Assembly: GCF_001428125.1 (NCBI RefSeq)
Contig: NZ_LMSM01000006.1
Location: 1-64,000 of the forward strand
DNA: 64,000 nucleotides
From: Nocardioides sp. Soil774
Lineage (GTDB): Bacteria; Actinomycetota; Actinomycetes; Propionibacteriales; Nocardioidaceae
Direction: 5' to 3'
Below are positions 33,120 to 43,346 of this stretch, piece by piece. A model generated the notes under the pieces. The model was not told the DNA's origin and did no database searches. It worked only from the letters and a program-made list of their open reading frames with translations. How positions within the stretch are numbered: position 1 is the stretch's first letter; each line of letters opens with the position of its first letter. Both the position numbers and the translations under genes were made by a program.

Positions 33120-34394
33120 TCAACGCGCGGTCAGCGCGGCATGGCGGGCGACGGCACTGGCGTCGGTGAGCGAGGCGACCTGGTCGATGACGACGCGGCG
33201 GCGAGCCGCGTCGTCATCGGCGTCCTCCCAGTCCCCCGCGAACACCGGGTCGAGGGCGTCGGCGCCGCGGTGCCACACGGCCTCGACGAGCTCGGCCACC
33301 AGCTCACGCTGTCGCTGCATGAGCGAGACCCGGTCGCCGGCCTGCATCACGTAGAGCGCCGCGATGCCCTTGAGCACCCCGATCTCGACCTCGGTCCGCT
33401 CGGGCACGACGAGGTCGGCGCGGTGCCGCACAGGCGGCTCCCCACCCGAGGCGGCGAAGGTGGCCTGCTGGACGCTGCCGCAGAAGCGGCCGATCAGGTC
33501 GCTGCTCAGGTTCTTGATGGCAGCGAGGCTGCGCCTGCTGCCGTCGTACGACGTCCGCGGCCAGCTCCCGACCGCGCGCAGGTCGCCGAGTGCCCGGTCG
33601 AGCGCGGAGTCGTCGGCGCCGGGCAGGTACCACGAGCGCACCGTCTCCCAGAGGGCGTCGCGATCGAGGCGGGTGAGGTCGAGCCGGCCGGCCACGATGC
33701 CGTCCTCGACGTCGTGCACCGAGTAGGCGACGTCGTCGGCGAGGTCCATGACCTGAGCCTCCAGGCAGCGCCTGCGCCCCTTGACGCCGGCGCGCAGCCA
33801 GTCGAAAACGGGCCGGTCGTCGTCGTAGACACCGAACTTCACCACGACGCGCGGGGTGCCGTCGGCGTGCACGCCGTGCGGACCAGTGGAGGCGCTGCGC
33901 GGCCAGGGGTACTTGGTGCAGGCGTCCAGCGTGGCTCGGGTGAGGTTGAGCCCGACCGAGCGGCCGCCCGCGTCGAAGGTCTTCGACTCCAGCCGGGTCA
34001 GCAGGCGCAACGTCTGGGCGTTGCCCTCGAAGCCGCCGCAGCCGGTGCTGAGCTCGGCCAGCACCCGCTCCCCGTTGTGGCCGAAGGGCGGGTGGCCCAG
34101 GTCGTGGGCCAGCGCCGCGGTCTCCGCGATGTCGGGGTGGGTGCCGATCGCCCGGGCCAGGTCGCGGGCGACCTGCGCGACCTCGAGGCTGTGGGTCAGC
34201 CGGTTGCGGACGAAGTCGTCGGTCTGCGGACCGACGACCTGGGTCTTGGCCGCGAGCCGGCGCGACGCCGCCGCATGGACGACGCGCGCCCGGTCGCGCT
34301 CGAACGCCAGCCGCACGGGCGCGTCCACGCGCTTGGGCGGCTCGGCGACCACGCGCTCGCGGTCGGCGTCGTCGTACAGGTCCTCGATGCTCAT
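33120..34394 (-). CDS. dgt: Deoxyguanosinetriphosphate triphosphohydrolase-like protein
   Basis: A 424-aa HD-domain enzyme that hydrolyses dNTPs to nucleosides and triphosphate. The HD metal site is clear: H68 (NRLTHSLEV), H97-D98 (ALAHDLGHPPFGHNGE) and a late Asp in MDLADDVAYSVHD. Length is typical of the short bacterial dGTPase-like type. It lies in the dnaG neighbourhood and is convergent with the YtxH-like gene. Confidence 0.95.
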   Translation of the reverse strand: MSIEDLYDDADRERVVAEPPKRVDAPVRLAFERDRARVVHAAASRRLAAKTQVVGPQTDDFVRNRLTHSLEVAQVARDLARAIGTHPDIAETAALAHDLGHPPFGHNGERVLAELSTGCGGFEGNAQTLRLLTRLESKTFDAGGRSVGLNLTRATLDACTKYPWPRSASTGPHGVHADGTPRVVVKFGVYDDDRPVFDWLRAGVKGRRRCLEAQVMDLADDVAYSVHDVEDGIVAGRLDLTRLDRDALWETVRSWYLPGADDSALDRALGDLRAVGSWPRTSYDGSRRSLAAIKNLSSDLIGRFCGSVQQATFAASGGEPPVRHRADLVVPERTEVEIGVLKGIAALYVMQAGDRVSLMQRQRELVAELVEAVWHRGADALDPVFAGDWEDADDDAARRRVVIDQVASLTDASAVARHAALTAR

Positions 34395-34447
34395 CGGCCG
34401 GTCAGCCTAGCGAGCCCCGAGGACACTGGACGGACGGCGGGTCCGGC

Positions 34448-35377
34448 TCAGTAGACCGTGACGTGGACGTGGTCGTAGTGGTTGGCGGTGACCGACCCGC
34501 GGTCGGGCATGCCGCGCCAACCCTCGCCGGAGCGCTCGACCGACCAGATCTGCTGGGAGTAGATGATGTACTCGATGCCCAGCGAGGAGTAGTTGGCGCG
34601 CAGGAAGTTGGCGACGTCCCAGCCGGTGGCGCCGCTGGTCATGATGTCGATCGCGCGGCCCTCGCCGTGCTCACCGTCGCCGCGCCACGTGCCGTAGGCG
34701 GTGATCTCCGGCCAGTTGGCGCACACCACGTCGTGGATGTCGTAGAGCGCGGCGTGGCCGGCGTCGATCACCGATCCGTTGGTGCACGCACCACCGAGGC
34801 TGGGACCGGCAGGCTCCGCGGGCTCGGGCTTCGGCTTGTCCTTGGCGAGGTAGTCGGCGGTGACCCAGCGCGACTGGCCGTCGAGGACGATCTGCACACG
34901 ACCCATCTGGCGACGGCCGGTGAGCTTGACCTGGGTGAGCGCGTCGAGCACGCCCAGCTTGTCGGCCTTCTCGCTCGGGCCGTCCCAGAGGTTGAGGGCC
35001 GCGGTGGTCCAGAGGCCGGAGTCGACCTTCTTGGCGAGGCGGCGCGCCTGCTGGTCGACGCTCATGTCCCGGCGCACGGCCGCCTCGGCGCGGGCAGCGC
35101 TGCGGATCTGGCGGCGGACCTGGGAGCGCGAGGCGAGGTCAGCCCGGCGGCCCACCGCGGAGGTGGCGTTCGCGACCGACTGCGAGGTGCTGGACGACGC
35201 GGCCAGGAGGTCGGAGTCGGAGCTCGCAGGCTCCGCGCCGAGGACTCCCATCGTGACCGCGGACAGCGTCGCCACGACGGCGATCGGTGCGGAGACGAGG
35301 ACGGAGCGGGGGACTCGGGACTGACGGGGGGTGGTGGTGCTAGCAGGGGTTTCCCGCTTGTGGCGATGCTGAGCCAC
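34448..35377 (-). CDS. Secreted protein with peptidase-like C-terminal domain
   Basis: A 309-aa exported protein. A basic N-terminus and hydrophobic stretch (VLVSAPIAVVATLSAVTMGV) form the signal; a Ser/Ala-rich region and an SH3-like segment (ALNLWDGPSEKADKLGVLDA) follow. The C-terminal ~115 residues have GEGRAIDIMTSG, WDVANFLRAN and NHYDHVHVTVY, a His/Asp pattern as in D,D-peptidase-like (VanY/M15-related) zinc domains of actinobacterial wall enzymes. The GTG at 35377 has AAAGGA 9 nt upstream. A role in cell-wall turnover is likely but not proven. Confidence 0.82.
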   Translation of the reverse strand: MAQHRHKRETPASTTTPRQSRVPRSVLVSAPIAVVATLSAVTMGVLGAEPASSDSDLLAASSSTSQSVANATSAVGRRADLASRSQVRRQIRSAARAEAAVRRDMSVDQQARRLAKKVDSGLWTTAALNLWDGPSEKADKLGVLDALTQVKLTGRRQMGRVQIVLDGQSRWVTADYLAKDKPKPEPAEPAGPSLGGACTNGSVIDAGHAALYDIHDVVCANWPEITAYGTWRGDGEHGEGRAIDIMTSGATGWDVANFLRANYSSLGIEYIIYSQQIWSVERSGEGWRGMPDRGSVTANHYDHVHVTVY

Positions 35378-35588
35378 AGCGCTGATCCTTTGCGGTTGCT
35401 GACAGGGACTGCGCCGAACCACGAGTCGGGGGAAACCGGGGGAAGACTCGTGCCCACGCCGGCGCGATCATCGAGTAGAGCACAGGATTTCGCGCCTGTC
35501 CCAATCTCTGACGGTAAAAACCGGGGTGTTCCGGCTCACGGGACGCCGATCTCGTCGCGCAGGGCAAGACCTCCCTGACGCCGGCCGA
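35378..35588 (-). other. Long 5' leader of the secreted peptidase gene with a hairpin
   Basis: This ~210-bp gap precedes the secreted peptidase-like gene and follows the dusB stop. It has an 8-bp inverted repeat, CACGAGTC (35420-35427) with GACTCGTG (35445-35452), enclosing a loop with two GGGGGAA copies (plus strand). A second small stem ACAGG/CCTGT lies near 35482-35500. Actinobacterial wall-hydrolase genes often have c-di-AMP riboswitches here, but I could not recognise the conserved ydaO core. An RNA element is possible only. Confidence 0.35.
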
Positions 35589-36728
35589 TCAGCCGCCGGT
35601 GGCCTCGTCGGCGTCCTCGCGCAGGTGGGCACCACGGCCGTCGGTGTCGTCGAGCCAGCCGTCGGGCAGCACGACCTTCTTGCGCGGAGAGCCCTGCCGC
35701 CCGCGTGGCGTGCCGAGCTCGCGCTCGGGGAAGGGCGCGGTGTCGTCGAGCCCGTCGAGCAGCACGTCGAGGGTGGCGAGGGAGTCGACGAGGGCCAGCT
35801 GGTGGCGCAGGTCGCCGCCGGCAGGGAAGCCCTTGAGGTACCACGTGATGTGCTTGCGGAACTCCTTGCAGCCGCGCTCCTCGCCCATGTGCTCCGAGAG
35901 CAGCTCGGCGTGGCGGCGCATCATCGCCTTCACCTCGCCGAGGGTCGGCAGGGTCGCCACGTCCTGCCCGTGGAAGGCTGCGGCCAGGTCGCGGAACAGC
36001 CACGGACGGCCCAGGCAGCCGCGCCCGACGACCACGCCCGCGGCGCCGGTCTGCTCGACCATGCGCAGCGCGTCGGCGGCCTCCCAGATGTCGCCGTTGC
36101 CCAGCACCGGGATGTCGACGTGCTCGACGAGCGCGCCGATCGCGTCCCAGTCGGCCTCGCCGGAGTAGGCCTGCTGCACCGTGCGGCCGTGCAGCGCGAT
36201 CGCCGCGACGCCGGTCTCCTGCGCGATGCGGCCCGCGTCGAGGTAGGTGAGGTGGTCGTCGTCGAGGCCCTTGCGCGTCTTCATCGTCACCGGGACGTCG
36301 TACGGCGCTGCCGCGGCGACGGCGTGGTCCAGGATCTCGCCCAGGAGCCCGCGCTTCCAGGGCAGCGCTCCCCCTCCGCCCTTGCGGGTCACCTTGGGGA
36401 CCGGGCAGCCGAAGTTGAGGTCGACGTGGGCCACGCCGTGGTCGGCGCACAGGATCTCCACGGCCTTGCCGATGTAGACCGGGTCGGTGCCGTAGAGCTG
36501 CACCGAGCGGACCGTCTCGAGCTCGTCGAAGGTGAGCATCTTGCGGGTCACCTCGTCGCCCTCGACGAGACCGCGGCTGGTGATCATCTCGCTGACGTAG
36601 AGCCCGGCGCCCTGCTCGGCGCACAGCCGCCGGTAGGCGGCGTTGGTGATGCCGGCCATCGGCGCCAGCACGACCGGCGTCCCGACGCGCAGCGACCCCA
36701 GCGTCAGGGAGTCGGGCATGGCACTCAT
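35589..36728 (-). CDS. dusB: tRNA-dihydrouridine synthase (DusB family)
   Basis: A 379-aa FMN enzyme that reduces specific uridines in tRNA. It starts VVLAPMAGITNAAYR, has DLNFGCPVPKVTRKGGGGALP with the catalytic Cys, MKTRKGLDDDHL, AIALHGRTVQQAY, VLGNGDIWEAADA and VVVGRGCLGRPW. All are Dus hallmarks. The ATG at 36728 is chosen although the upstream reading continues to 36764; no clear ribosome site decides it. Confidence 0.95.
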   Translation of the reverse strand: MSAMPDSLTLGSLRVGTPVVLAPMAGITNAAYRRLCAEQGAGLYVSEMITSRGLVEGDEVTRKMLTFDELETVRSVQLYGTDPVYIGKAVEILCADHGVAHVDLNFGCPVPKVTRKGGGGALPWKRGLLGEILDHAVAAAAPYDVPVTMKTRKGLDDDHLTYLDAGRIAQETGVAAIALHGRTVQQAYSGEADWDAIGALVEHVDIPVLGNGDIWEAADALRMVEQTGAAGVVVGRGCLGRPWLFRDLAAAFHGQDVATLPTLGEVKAMMRRHAELLSEHMGEERGCKEFRKHITWYLKGFPAGGDLRHQLALVDSLATLDVLLDGLDDTAPFPERELGTPRGRQGSPRKKVVLPDGWLDDTDGRGAHLREDADEATGG

Positions 36729-36765
36729 GCGCCCATTGTCGAGCGGGGCCCGCCCGCGGCCCAAA

Positions 36766-37395
36766 TCAGCCGCGACGGCCCTTCTTCCCGGCCTCGTCCC
36801 TGGCCGGGCGCTTCTCCGGGGCCGCCACCTCGCCGGTCCACGAGATCGGGTCGTAGCCCTCGGTGGGCTCGAAGACCAGGTCGCGGATCCGGCCCCGGTC
36901 GGGCACGAGGTAGACCAGGCACATCTCGTCGGTGGCGCCGGCGGCGAACGGCGTCGGCAGCGGGCCGCTCTGGCAGGCGGTGAAGTCGCCGCCGAGGGTC
37001 CACGGCGCGCCGAGCCGGCCGGTCTCGTCGCGCAGGTAGAGCGGCACCGGCTGCCCGGCGAGGTCCCCCTCGCCGGTGTTGGTGAGCGTCACCGTCACGA
37101 AGTAAGGGCGCGACGCCGCCATCGCGTCGTCGCGCAGCCAGCCGTCGAACACCGACTGCCGCTGCTCGGCGACCGCGTCGACGCTCAGCTCGAGCTGTCC
37201 GGCCAGGTCGGCCGTCGGCTGCCACACGAGGGTGGCGGGGTCGCCGAAGGACAGCTCGGTGCCGGGCGGGGTCGACGCCTCGACAACCGGGGTCGCCGGA
37301 GAGGGTTCCGGGGTCGGCCCCGTGTCGTCGTCGGCCCCCGAGCACGCCGTCAGGACGAGCGCGAGGGCCGAGGTGAGGACTGCCGTGCGGAGCAT
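36766..37395 (-). CDS. Lipoprotein of unknown function
   Basis: A 209-aa predicted lipoprotein: hydrophobic signal with lipobox LTAC at about residues 16-19, then an acidic/Pro-rich linker. A beta-sandwich-like domain follows (FVTVTLTNTGEGDLAGQPV) with a Cys pair (FTACQSG and EMCLVY) likely to form a disulfide. The pattern resembles DUF4352-type ligand domains, which is a weak match. It sits between dusB and glyS without evident functional link. Confidence 0.8.
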   Translation of the reverse strand: MLRTAVLTSALALVLTACSGADDDTGPTPEPSPATPVVEASTPPGTELSFGDPATLVWQPTADLAGQLELSVDAVAEQRQSVFDGWLRDDAMAASRPYFVTVTLTNTGEGDLAGQPVPLYLRDETGRLGAPWTLGGDFTACQSGPLPTPFAAGATDEMCLVYLVPDRGRIRDLVFEPTEGYDPISWTGEVAAPEKRPARDEAGKKGRRG

Positions 37396-37446
37396 GGCGA
37401 CATGGTGGCACGTCGCCGGACGGCGACGGGCCACCCGCGCGGGGGC

Positions 37447-38847
<1,401 letters not shown>

Positions 38848-38911
38848 GGTGCATTCCTTAGGGATCGGGCCGGCTGGCTGCCGGCTCGGCGGTGCTGTCG
38901 GATGGGAGCGG

Positions 38912-39295
38912 TCAGCCTAACGACCGCGGGCGCACCTCGTTGAGGTCGGTCCCCTCCTCGACCAGCTCGTAGGCGCTGGGCTCGTCGAGCGCATGCACCA
39001 TCAGCGGCTGCACGTGCATCTTCGCCTCGTACGACCCGAGCGCGCGGCGGTAGGAACCGACGTTCTCCCAGCGCGTGGCCAGCACCCACAAGGTGGGGTC
39101 GTCGACGTTGCGGCCGACCTCGCCCCCGACATAGCCGGGCTTGGTCGCCAGGATGCCGAGTGCGCGCAGCAGCCCCTGTCGCATCTCACCCTCGGCTGCG
39201 AGGTCGGGGGCGGGCGTCCGGAGGCGGGTCACGACGAGCACGTCCCACAGGCTAGCCGGGTGGTCCGGCGGGATCGGTTTGACAACGGTTCTCAA
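38912..39295 (-). CDS. ABM-superfamily (antibiotic biosynthesis monooxygenase-like) protein
   Basis: A 127-aa protein with the dimeric alpha+beta barrel pattern: [10 protein letters not shown] as the first strand, [40 protein letters not shown] and a final [14 protein letters not shown]. Such folds are found in small monooxygenases and heme-handling proteins; no catalytic assignment is possible. The true start is uncertain: the ATG at 39295 would place the start codon within the znuA promoter region, and downstream GTG codons are possible. Confidence 0.75.
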   Translation of the reverse strand: MRTVVKPIPPDHPASLWDVLVVTRLRTPAPDLAAEGEMRQGLLRALGILATKPGYVGGEVGRNVDDPTLWVLATRWENVGSYRRALGSYEAKMHVQPLMVHALDEPSAYELVEEGTDLNEVRPRSLG

Positions 39296-39316
39296 CTACC
39301 GTGAGAATCGTTCTCA
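39279..39316 (+). promoter_or_regulatory. znuA promoter with overlapping Zur box
   Basis: TTGACA (39279-39284) is followed after exactly 17 bp by TGAGAA (39302-39307) as the -10 region. The -10 is half of a perfect palindrome TGAGAA-TCG-TTCTCA at 39302-39316, which matches the actinobacterial Zur operator style. A further half-site (GGTTCTCA) lies at 39287-39294. The znuA ATG begins at the last base of the palindrome, so the transcript is probably leaderless. Zur-Zn binding here would directly block transcription. Confidence 0.82.
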
Positions 39317-40266
39317 TGTCCGTCAGTCCTCGCGTCCTCCCGCTCGCCGTCGTCGGCGCGCTGCTGCTCGCGGCGTGCGGCGGACCTGGATCCGGCACCG
39401 GCTCGGGTGCCGGGTCGGACCACAAGGCCGTCGCGGCGTTCTTCCCCCTCGCCTGGGTCACCGAGCAGGTGGCGGGCGCGGACTGGACCGTCTCCAACCT
39501 CACCCGGCCGGGCGGCGAGCCCCACGACCTCGAGATGGGCATCGCCCAGACCGTCGACCTGGAGGAGGGCGCCGTCGTGGTCTTCGAGCGCGGTTTCCAG
39601 CCGGCCGTCGACGACGCCGTCGACACCGTCGCGGAGGGCGTGCTCGTCGACGCCGCCGACGCGGTGGCGCTGCGCTCGATGGACGAGCAGCACAGCCACG
39701 ACGAGGACGGTGTCGACGAGCACTCCTCCGACGACGGGCACGACCACGGCGACACCGACCCGCACTTCTGGCAGGACCCGTTGCTGATGGCCGACCTCGG
39801 CGACACGGTGGCCGACGCGCTCGCCGAGGCCGACCCCGACGGGGCGACGGCGTACCGGGCCCGTGCGGACGACCTGCGCACCCGCCTGGAGGATCTCGAC
39901 GCGGAGTACACGACCGGCCTCGCCGACTGCGAGCGCGACACCGTCGTGGTCAGCCACGAGGCGTTCGGCTACCTCGAGCGCTACGGCCTGCACTTCGAGG
40001 CGATCGCCGGGCTCTCCCCCGACGCCGAGCCCACGCCCGCGGTGCTCGCCGACCTCGAGCAGCTGATCGCCGACGAGGGCATCACCACCGTCTTCTCCGA
40101 GCGGCTGGCCTCCCCCGCGATGGCCGAGACCCTGGCGTCGGACACCGGGGTCGAGACGGCCGTGCTCGACCCCCTCGAGGGACCGGGCGAGGGCGACGCC
40201 GCGGGCGACTACGTTGCTCTCATGCAGCACAACCTCGCCGCTCTCCAGCGAGCCAACGGATGCTGA
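39316..40266 (+). CDS. znuA: Zinc ABC transporter, substrate-binding lipoprotein
   Basis: A 316-aa lipoprotein that captures Zn2+ outside the cell for the ABC importer. The lipobox LLAAC places the lipid Cys at residue 21. ZnuA family ligand motifs are GGEPHDLEMG, a His/Asp-rich loop (HSHDEDGVDEHSSDDGHDH), DPHFWQDP and SHEAFGYLERYGL. The His-rich loop indicates zinc rather than manganese. It is first in the operon and its stop overlaps the znuC start by 7 bp. Confidence 0.95.
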   Translation: MSVSPRVLPLAVVGALLLAACGGPGSGTGSGAGSDHKAVAAFFPLAWVTEQVAGADWTVSNLTRPGGEPHDLEMGIAQTVDLEEGAVVVFERGFQPAVDDAVDTVAEGVLVDAADAVALRSMDEQHSHDEDGVDEHSSDDGHDHGDTDPHFWQDPLLMADLGDTVADALAEADPDGATAYRARADDLRTRLEDLDAEYTTGLADCERDTVVVSHEAFGYLERYGLHFEAIAGLSPDAEPTPAVLADLEQLIADEGITTVFSERLASPAMAETLASDTGVETAVLDPLEGPGEGDAAGDYVALMQHNLAALQRANGC

Positions 40267-41063
40267 ACACCACCGGCTCCCCCGTCGTCGAGGCGCGCGA
40301 CGTCACCGTCGCCATCGGCGGACGTCCCGTCCTGCGCGGCAACGACCTCGTCGTGCGCGAGGGCGAGTTCGTGGCCCTGATGGGAGCCAACGGCTCGGGC
40401 AAGAGCACCCTCGTGCGCGCCCTGACCGGGCTCCGGCCGTTGACGCAGGGGACGGTCCTCCTCTTCGGCACCCCGCTGCACGACTTCCGCGCGCGGCACC
40501 GCCTGGGCTACGTCCCGCAGCGCGGCACCGCGACGGGCGGCGTCCCGGCCAGCGTGCGCGAGGTCGTCGCCTCCGGTCGGCTGACCCGGCGGGGCCTGCT
40601 GCGCCCCACGAGCCGCGCCGACCGCGCCGCAGTGGCCGACGCGCTCGACGTCGTCGGGCTTGCGGACAGGGCCGGCGACGGCGTCTCCACCCTCTCCGGA
40701 GGCCAGCAGCAGCGGGTCCTCATCGCACGTGCGCTCGCCGGCGAGCCCGAGCTGTTCTTCCTCGACGAACCGACCGCCGGCGTCGACCTGCCCAACCAGC
40801 AGGCCCTCGCGGACGCCCTCCACACCCTGTCCGGCCGCGGCGCGACCGTCGTCCTCGTCGCCCACGAGCTCGGCCCGCTGGCGCCGCTGGTCGATCGGGC
40901 GGTCGTGATGCGCGACGGGCGGATCGCCTACGACGGCACCCCGCTGTCGCACGAGGACGTCCACGGCCACCACCACCCCGTCGACGCCCACCACGACCAC
41001 GTGCCGCACGTCGGCTCGCCGTTCGACAGGCTGTCCCACGACCACCGGGAGGGACACCGATGA
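40260..41063 (+). CDS. znuC: Zinc ABC transporter, ATP-binding protein
   Basis: A 267-aa ATPase subunit. Walker A is GANGSGKST (42-50), the signature is TLSGGQQQRVLIARALAG, Walker B is LFFLDEPTAGVD, and the switch His is VLVAHELG. The C-terminal ~35 residues are His-rich (HGHHHPVDAHHDHVPH), which is common in zinc-linked ATPases and may sense or buffer zinc. It overlaps znuA and znuB. Confidence 0.95.
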   Translation: MLNTTGSPVVEARDVTVAIGGRPVLRGNDLVVREGEFVALMGANGSGKSTLVRALTGLRPLTQGTVLLFGTPLHDFRARHRLGYVPQRGTATGGVPASVREVVASGRLTRRGLLRPTSRADRAAVADALDVVGLADRAGDGVSTLSGGQQQRVLIARALAGEPELFFLDEPTAGVDLPNQQALADALHTLSGRGATVVLVAHELGPLAPLVDRAVVMRDGRIAYDGTPLSHEDVHGHHHPVDAHHDHVPHVGSPFDRLSHDHREGHR

Positions 41064-42124
41064 GCCCCACGGAGCTGCTCGACCTCCTGCGCCACGACTT
41101 CATGCAGCGCGCCCTCCTCGCCGCGCTGCTCACCGGCCTCGCGGCACCGGGGATCGGCACCTTCCTCGTGCAGCGCCGCCTGGCCCTGCTCGGGGACGGC
41201 ATCGGGCACGTCGCCGTCACCGGCGTCGCGCTCGGCCTCCTCACCGGCACCTCGCCGACCTGGACGGCCGTCGTGGTGGCGATCCTCGGAGCGGTGCTCA
41301 TCGAGGTCATCCGCGAACAGGGGCACACCAACGGCGACGTCGCCCTGGCCCTGCTCTTCTACGGCGGCCTGGCGGGCGGCGTGCTGATCACCGGCCTGGC
41401 CGGTGAGGGCGCGGCCAGCCTGCAGGTCTACCTGTTCGGGTCGGTGACGAGCATCAGCGCCACCGAGGTCTGGTACACCGCCGGCCTGGCCGTCGTGGTC
41501 CTGACGCTCACCCTCGGTCTGCTCCCCCAGCTCTTCGCCGTGGCCTCCGACCCCGAGTTTGCCCGGGTCGCCGGGCTCCGGGTCCGCTCCTACAACCTGC
41601 TGGTCGCGGTGCTTGCCGCGGTCAGCGTCACCGTCGCCATGCGCACGGTCGGGCTGCTGCTGGTGTCAGCCCTGATGGTGGTGCCGGTCGCCACGTCGCA
41701 GCAGCTGGCGCGGTCGTTCCGCTCGACCCTCGTCGCCGCGATGGTCCTCGGCGGCGTCGCCGCGGTCGGCGGCCTGGTCGTCAGCGCCTGGCTCTCGGCA
41801 CGGGCGACGGTGGCCCCTGGTCCGTCCATCGTGCTCCTGGCGCTGGCGATGTTCGCGGCCACCTGGCCCTTGGGGGTCTGGCTGCGCCGGCGCCGGCGCC
41901 TGGCTGAGCCCTTCCCGATCGTGGGAGACGAGTCGTCAGGAGACCCCGGCGTCCCCGACACGCACCGGATGGCCGGACACGACGACCGGGCGCACGACCA
42001 CGAGCACGACCACGAGCACGGGGAGGCCTGCGGGCACCCGGCGGTCCCCCACGGCGACCACGTCGACTACGTCCACGACGGCCACCGCCACGCCCCGCAC
42101 GGAGAGCACTATGACGAGCACTGA
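41060..42124 (+). CDS. znuB: Zinc ABC transporter, membrane permease with His-rich tail
   Basis: A 354-aa permease with about eight membrane spans in the first 290 residues, including LLGDGIGHVAVTGVALG and LFGSVTSIS, typical of the ZnuB/MntB family. The last ~60 residues are a hydrophilic tail unusually rich in His and Asp (HDDRAHDHEHDHEHGEACGH and more). Standard ZnuB proteins lack this tail, so it may be a zinc buffer or sensor. ATGA overlap joins it to znuC. Confidence 0.93.
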   Translation: MSPTELLDLLRHDFMQRALLAALLTGLAAPGIGTFLVQRRLALLGDGIGHVAVTGVALGLLTGTSPTWTAVVVAILGAVLIEVIREQGHTNGDVALALLFYGGLAGGVLITGLAGEGAASLQVYLFGSVTSISATEVWYTAGLAVVVLTLTLGLLPQLFAVASDPEFARVAGLRVRSYNLLVAVLAAVSVTVAMRTVGLLLVSALMVVPVATSQQLARSFRSTLVAAMVLGGVAAVGGLVVSAWLSARATVAPGPSIVLLALAMFAATWPLGVWLRRRRRLAEPFPIVGDESSGDPGVPDTHRMAGHDDRAHDHEHDHEHGEACGHPAVPHGDHVDYVHDGHRHAPHGEHYDEH

Positions 42125-42518
42125 GCACGGCGCGCGGCCCGCGGTCCGGCCCACCCGGCAGCGGCTCGCGGTCGCAGCGGCCCTCGCCGGCTTCGACGAC
42201 TTCCGCAGCGCGCAGGAGATCCACGACCTGATCTCGCGCCAGGGCGACTCTGTGGGCCTGGCCACCGTCTACCGCACGCTCGCGGCGCTCGCCGACGCGG
42301 GCGAGGTCGACATGCTGCGCAACGAGGACGGCGAGGCCATCTGGCGCAGCTGCTCCGACACGCACCACCACCACCTCGTGTGCCGCACCTGCGGCGCGAC
42401 GGTCGAGGTCGAGGGCCCGGCCGTCGAGCGGTGGACCAACGCGATCGCCTCGGAGCACGGCTTCGCCGAGATCAGCCACACGCTGGAGATCTTCGGCACC
42501 TGCCCGGCCTGCCGCTAG
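42111..42518 (+). CDS. zur: Zinc uptake regulator (Fur family)
   Basis: A 135-aa metalloregulator. The winged helix includes TRQRLAVAAALAGFDDFRSAQ with ISRQGDSVGLATVYRTLAAL as recognition region. The metal-binding half has SDTHHHHLVCRTCG and a C-terminal CPAC, giving the structural CxxC pairs and His-rich sensory site of Zur. With zinc bound it should repress the operon at the palindrome 39302-39316, in an autoregulatory loop. It overlaps the end of znuB by 14 bp. Confidence 0.94.
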   Translation: MTSTEHGARPAVRPTRQRLAVAAALAGFDDFRSAQEIHDLISRQGDSVGLATVYRTLAALADAGEVDMLRNEDGEAIWRSCSDTHHHHLVCRTCGATVEVEGPAVERWTNAIASEHGFAEISHTLEIFGTCPACR

Positions 42519-42521
42519 GGC

Positions 42522-43298
42522 TCAGGCGTTGGGCAGCGCCCCGCCGTAGCGACGGTCGCGGGCGGCGTACGTCTCGATCGCGGCCCACAGGTGACGGCGG
42601 TCGACGTCGGGCCACAGCACGTCGGTGAAGACCATCTCGCTGTAGGCCGCCTGCCACAGCATGAAGTTGGACAGCCGCTGCTCCCCCGACGTGCGCCACA
42701 CGAGGTCGGCGTCGGGCAGCTCGGGGACGTAGAGGTGGCGCGCGAAGGTCTTCTCGTCGACCTTGTCGGGGTTGAGCCGGCCGGCCGCGACCTCGCGCGC
42801 GATGGAGCGCGCAGCGTCGGCGAGCTCGGCGCGACCGCCGTAGTTGACGCACATCGTGAGGGTCAGGACGTCGTTGTCCTTCGTCAGCTCCTCGGCGACC
42901 TGGAGCTCCTTGATGACCGAGCGCCACAGCCGGGGCGCGCGACCGGCCCAGCGCACCCGTACGCCGAGCTCGTGCATCTCGTCGCGACGGCGGCGGATCA
43001 CGTCACGGTTGAAGCCCATGAGGAAGCGCACCTCGTCGGGCGAGCGCGACCAGTTCTCGGTGGAGAAGGCATAGGCAGAGACGGCCTTGACGCCGATCTC
43101 GATCGCCCCCTCGACGACGTCGAAGAGCGACGACTCGCCCTGCTCGTGGCCCTTGGTGCGCGGCAGCCCGCGGTCCTTGGCCCAGCGGCCGTTGCCGTCC
43201 ATCACGATCGCGACGTGCCCGGGCACGAGCTCCTTCGGCACCTGCGGCGGCGTCGCACCGCTGGGGTGCGGGGTGGGCGGCCTCACCTGTCGCTTCAC
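42522..43298 (-). CDS. uppS: Isoprenyl transferase (undecaprenyl/decaprenyl diphosphate synthase family)
   Basis: A 258-aa cis-prenyltransferase that makes the polyprenyl diphosphate carrier for wall synthesis. Family motifs are [20 protein letters not shown] with the catalytic Asp, [32 protein letters not shown], and late [15 protein letters not shown] with [10 protein letters not shown]. The GTG at 43298 is the preferred start; a longer open frame to 43367 crosses a hairpin and looks non-coding. Confidence 0.95.
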   Translation of the reverse strand: MKRQVRPPTPHPSGATPPQVPKELVPGHVAIVMDGNGRWAKDRGLPRTKGHEQGESSLFDVVEGAIEIGVKAVSAYAFSTENWSRSPDEVRFLMGFNRDVIRRRRDEMHELGVRVRWAGRAPRLWRSVIKELQVAEELTKDNDVLTLTMCVNYGGRAELADAARSIAREVAAGRLNPDKVDEKTFARHLYVPELPDADLVWRTSGEQRLSNFMLWQAAYSEMVFTDVLWPDVDRRHLWAAIETYAARDRRYGGALPNA

Positions 43299-43346
43299 GG
43301 CCGCCAGCGTAGTCGCGGACGGCGTGCGCCCAGCGAGCACTGGCCC

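Noticed and set aside
35378..35588. ydaO (c-di-AMP) riboswitch
   Set aside because: The gene type fits, but the conserved core sequences could not be found by eye, so only an unspecified leader is reported.
38848..38911. T-box or glycine riboswitch upstream of glyS
   Set aside because: The gap is too short and lacks specifier or aptamer features.
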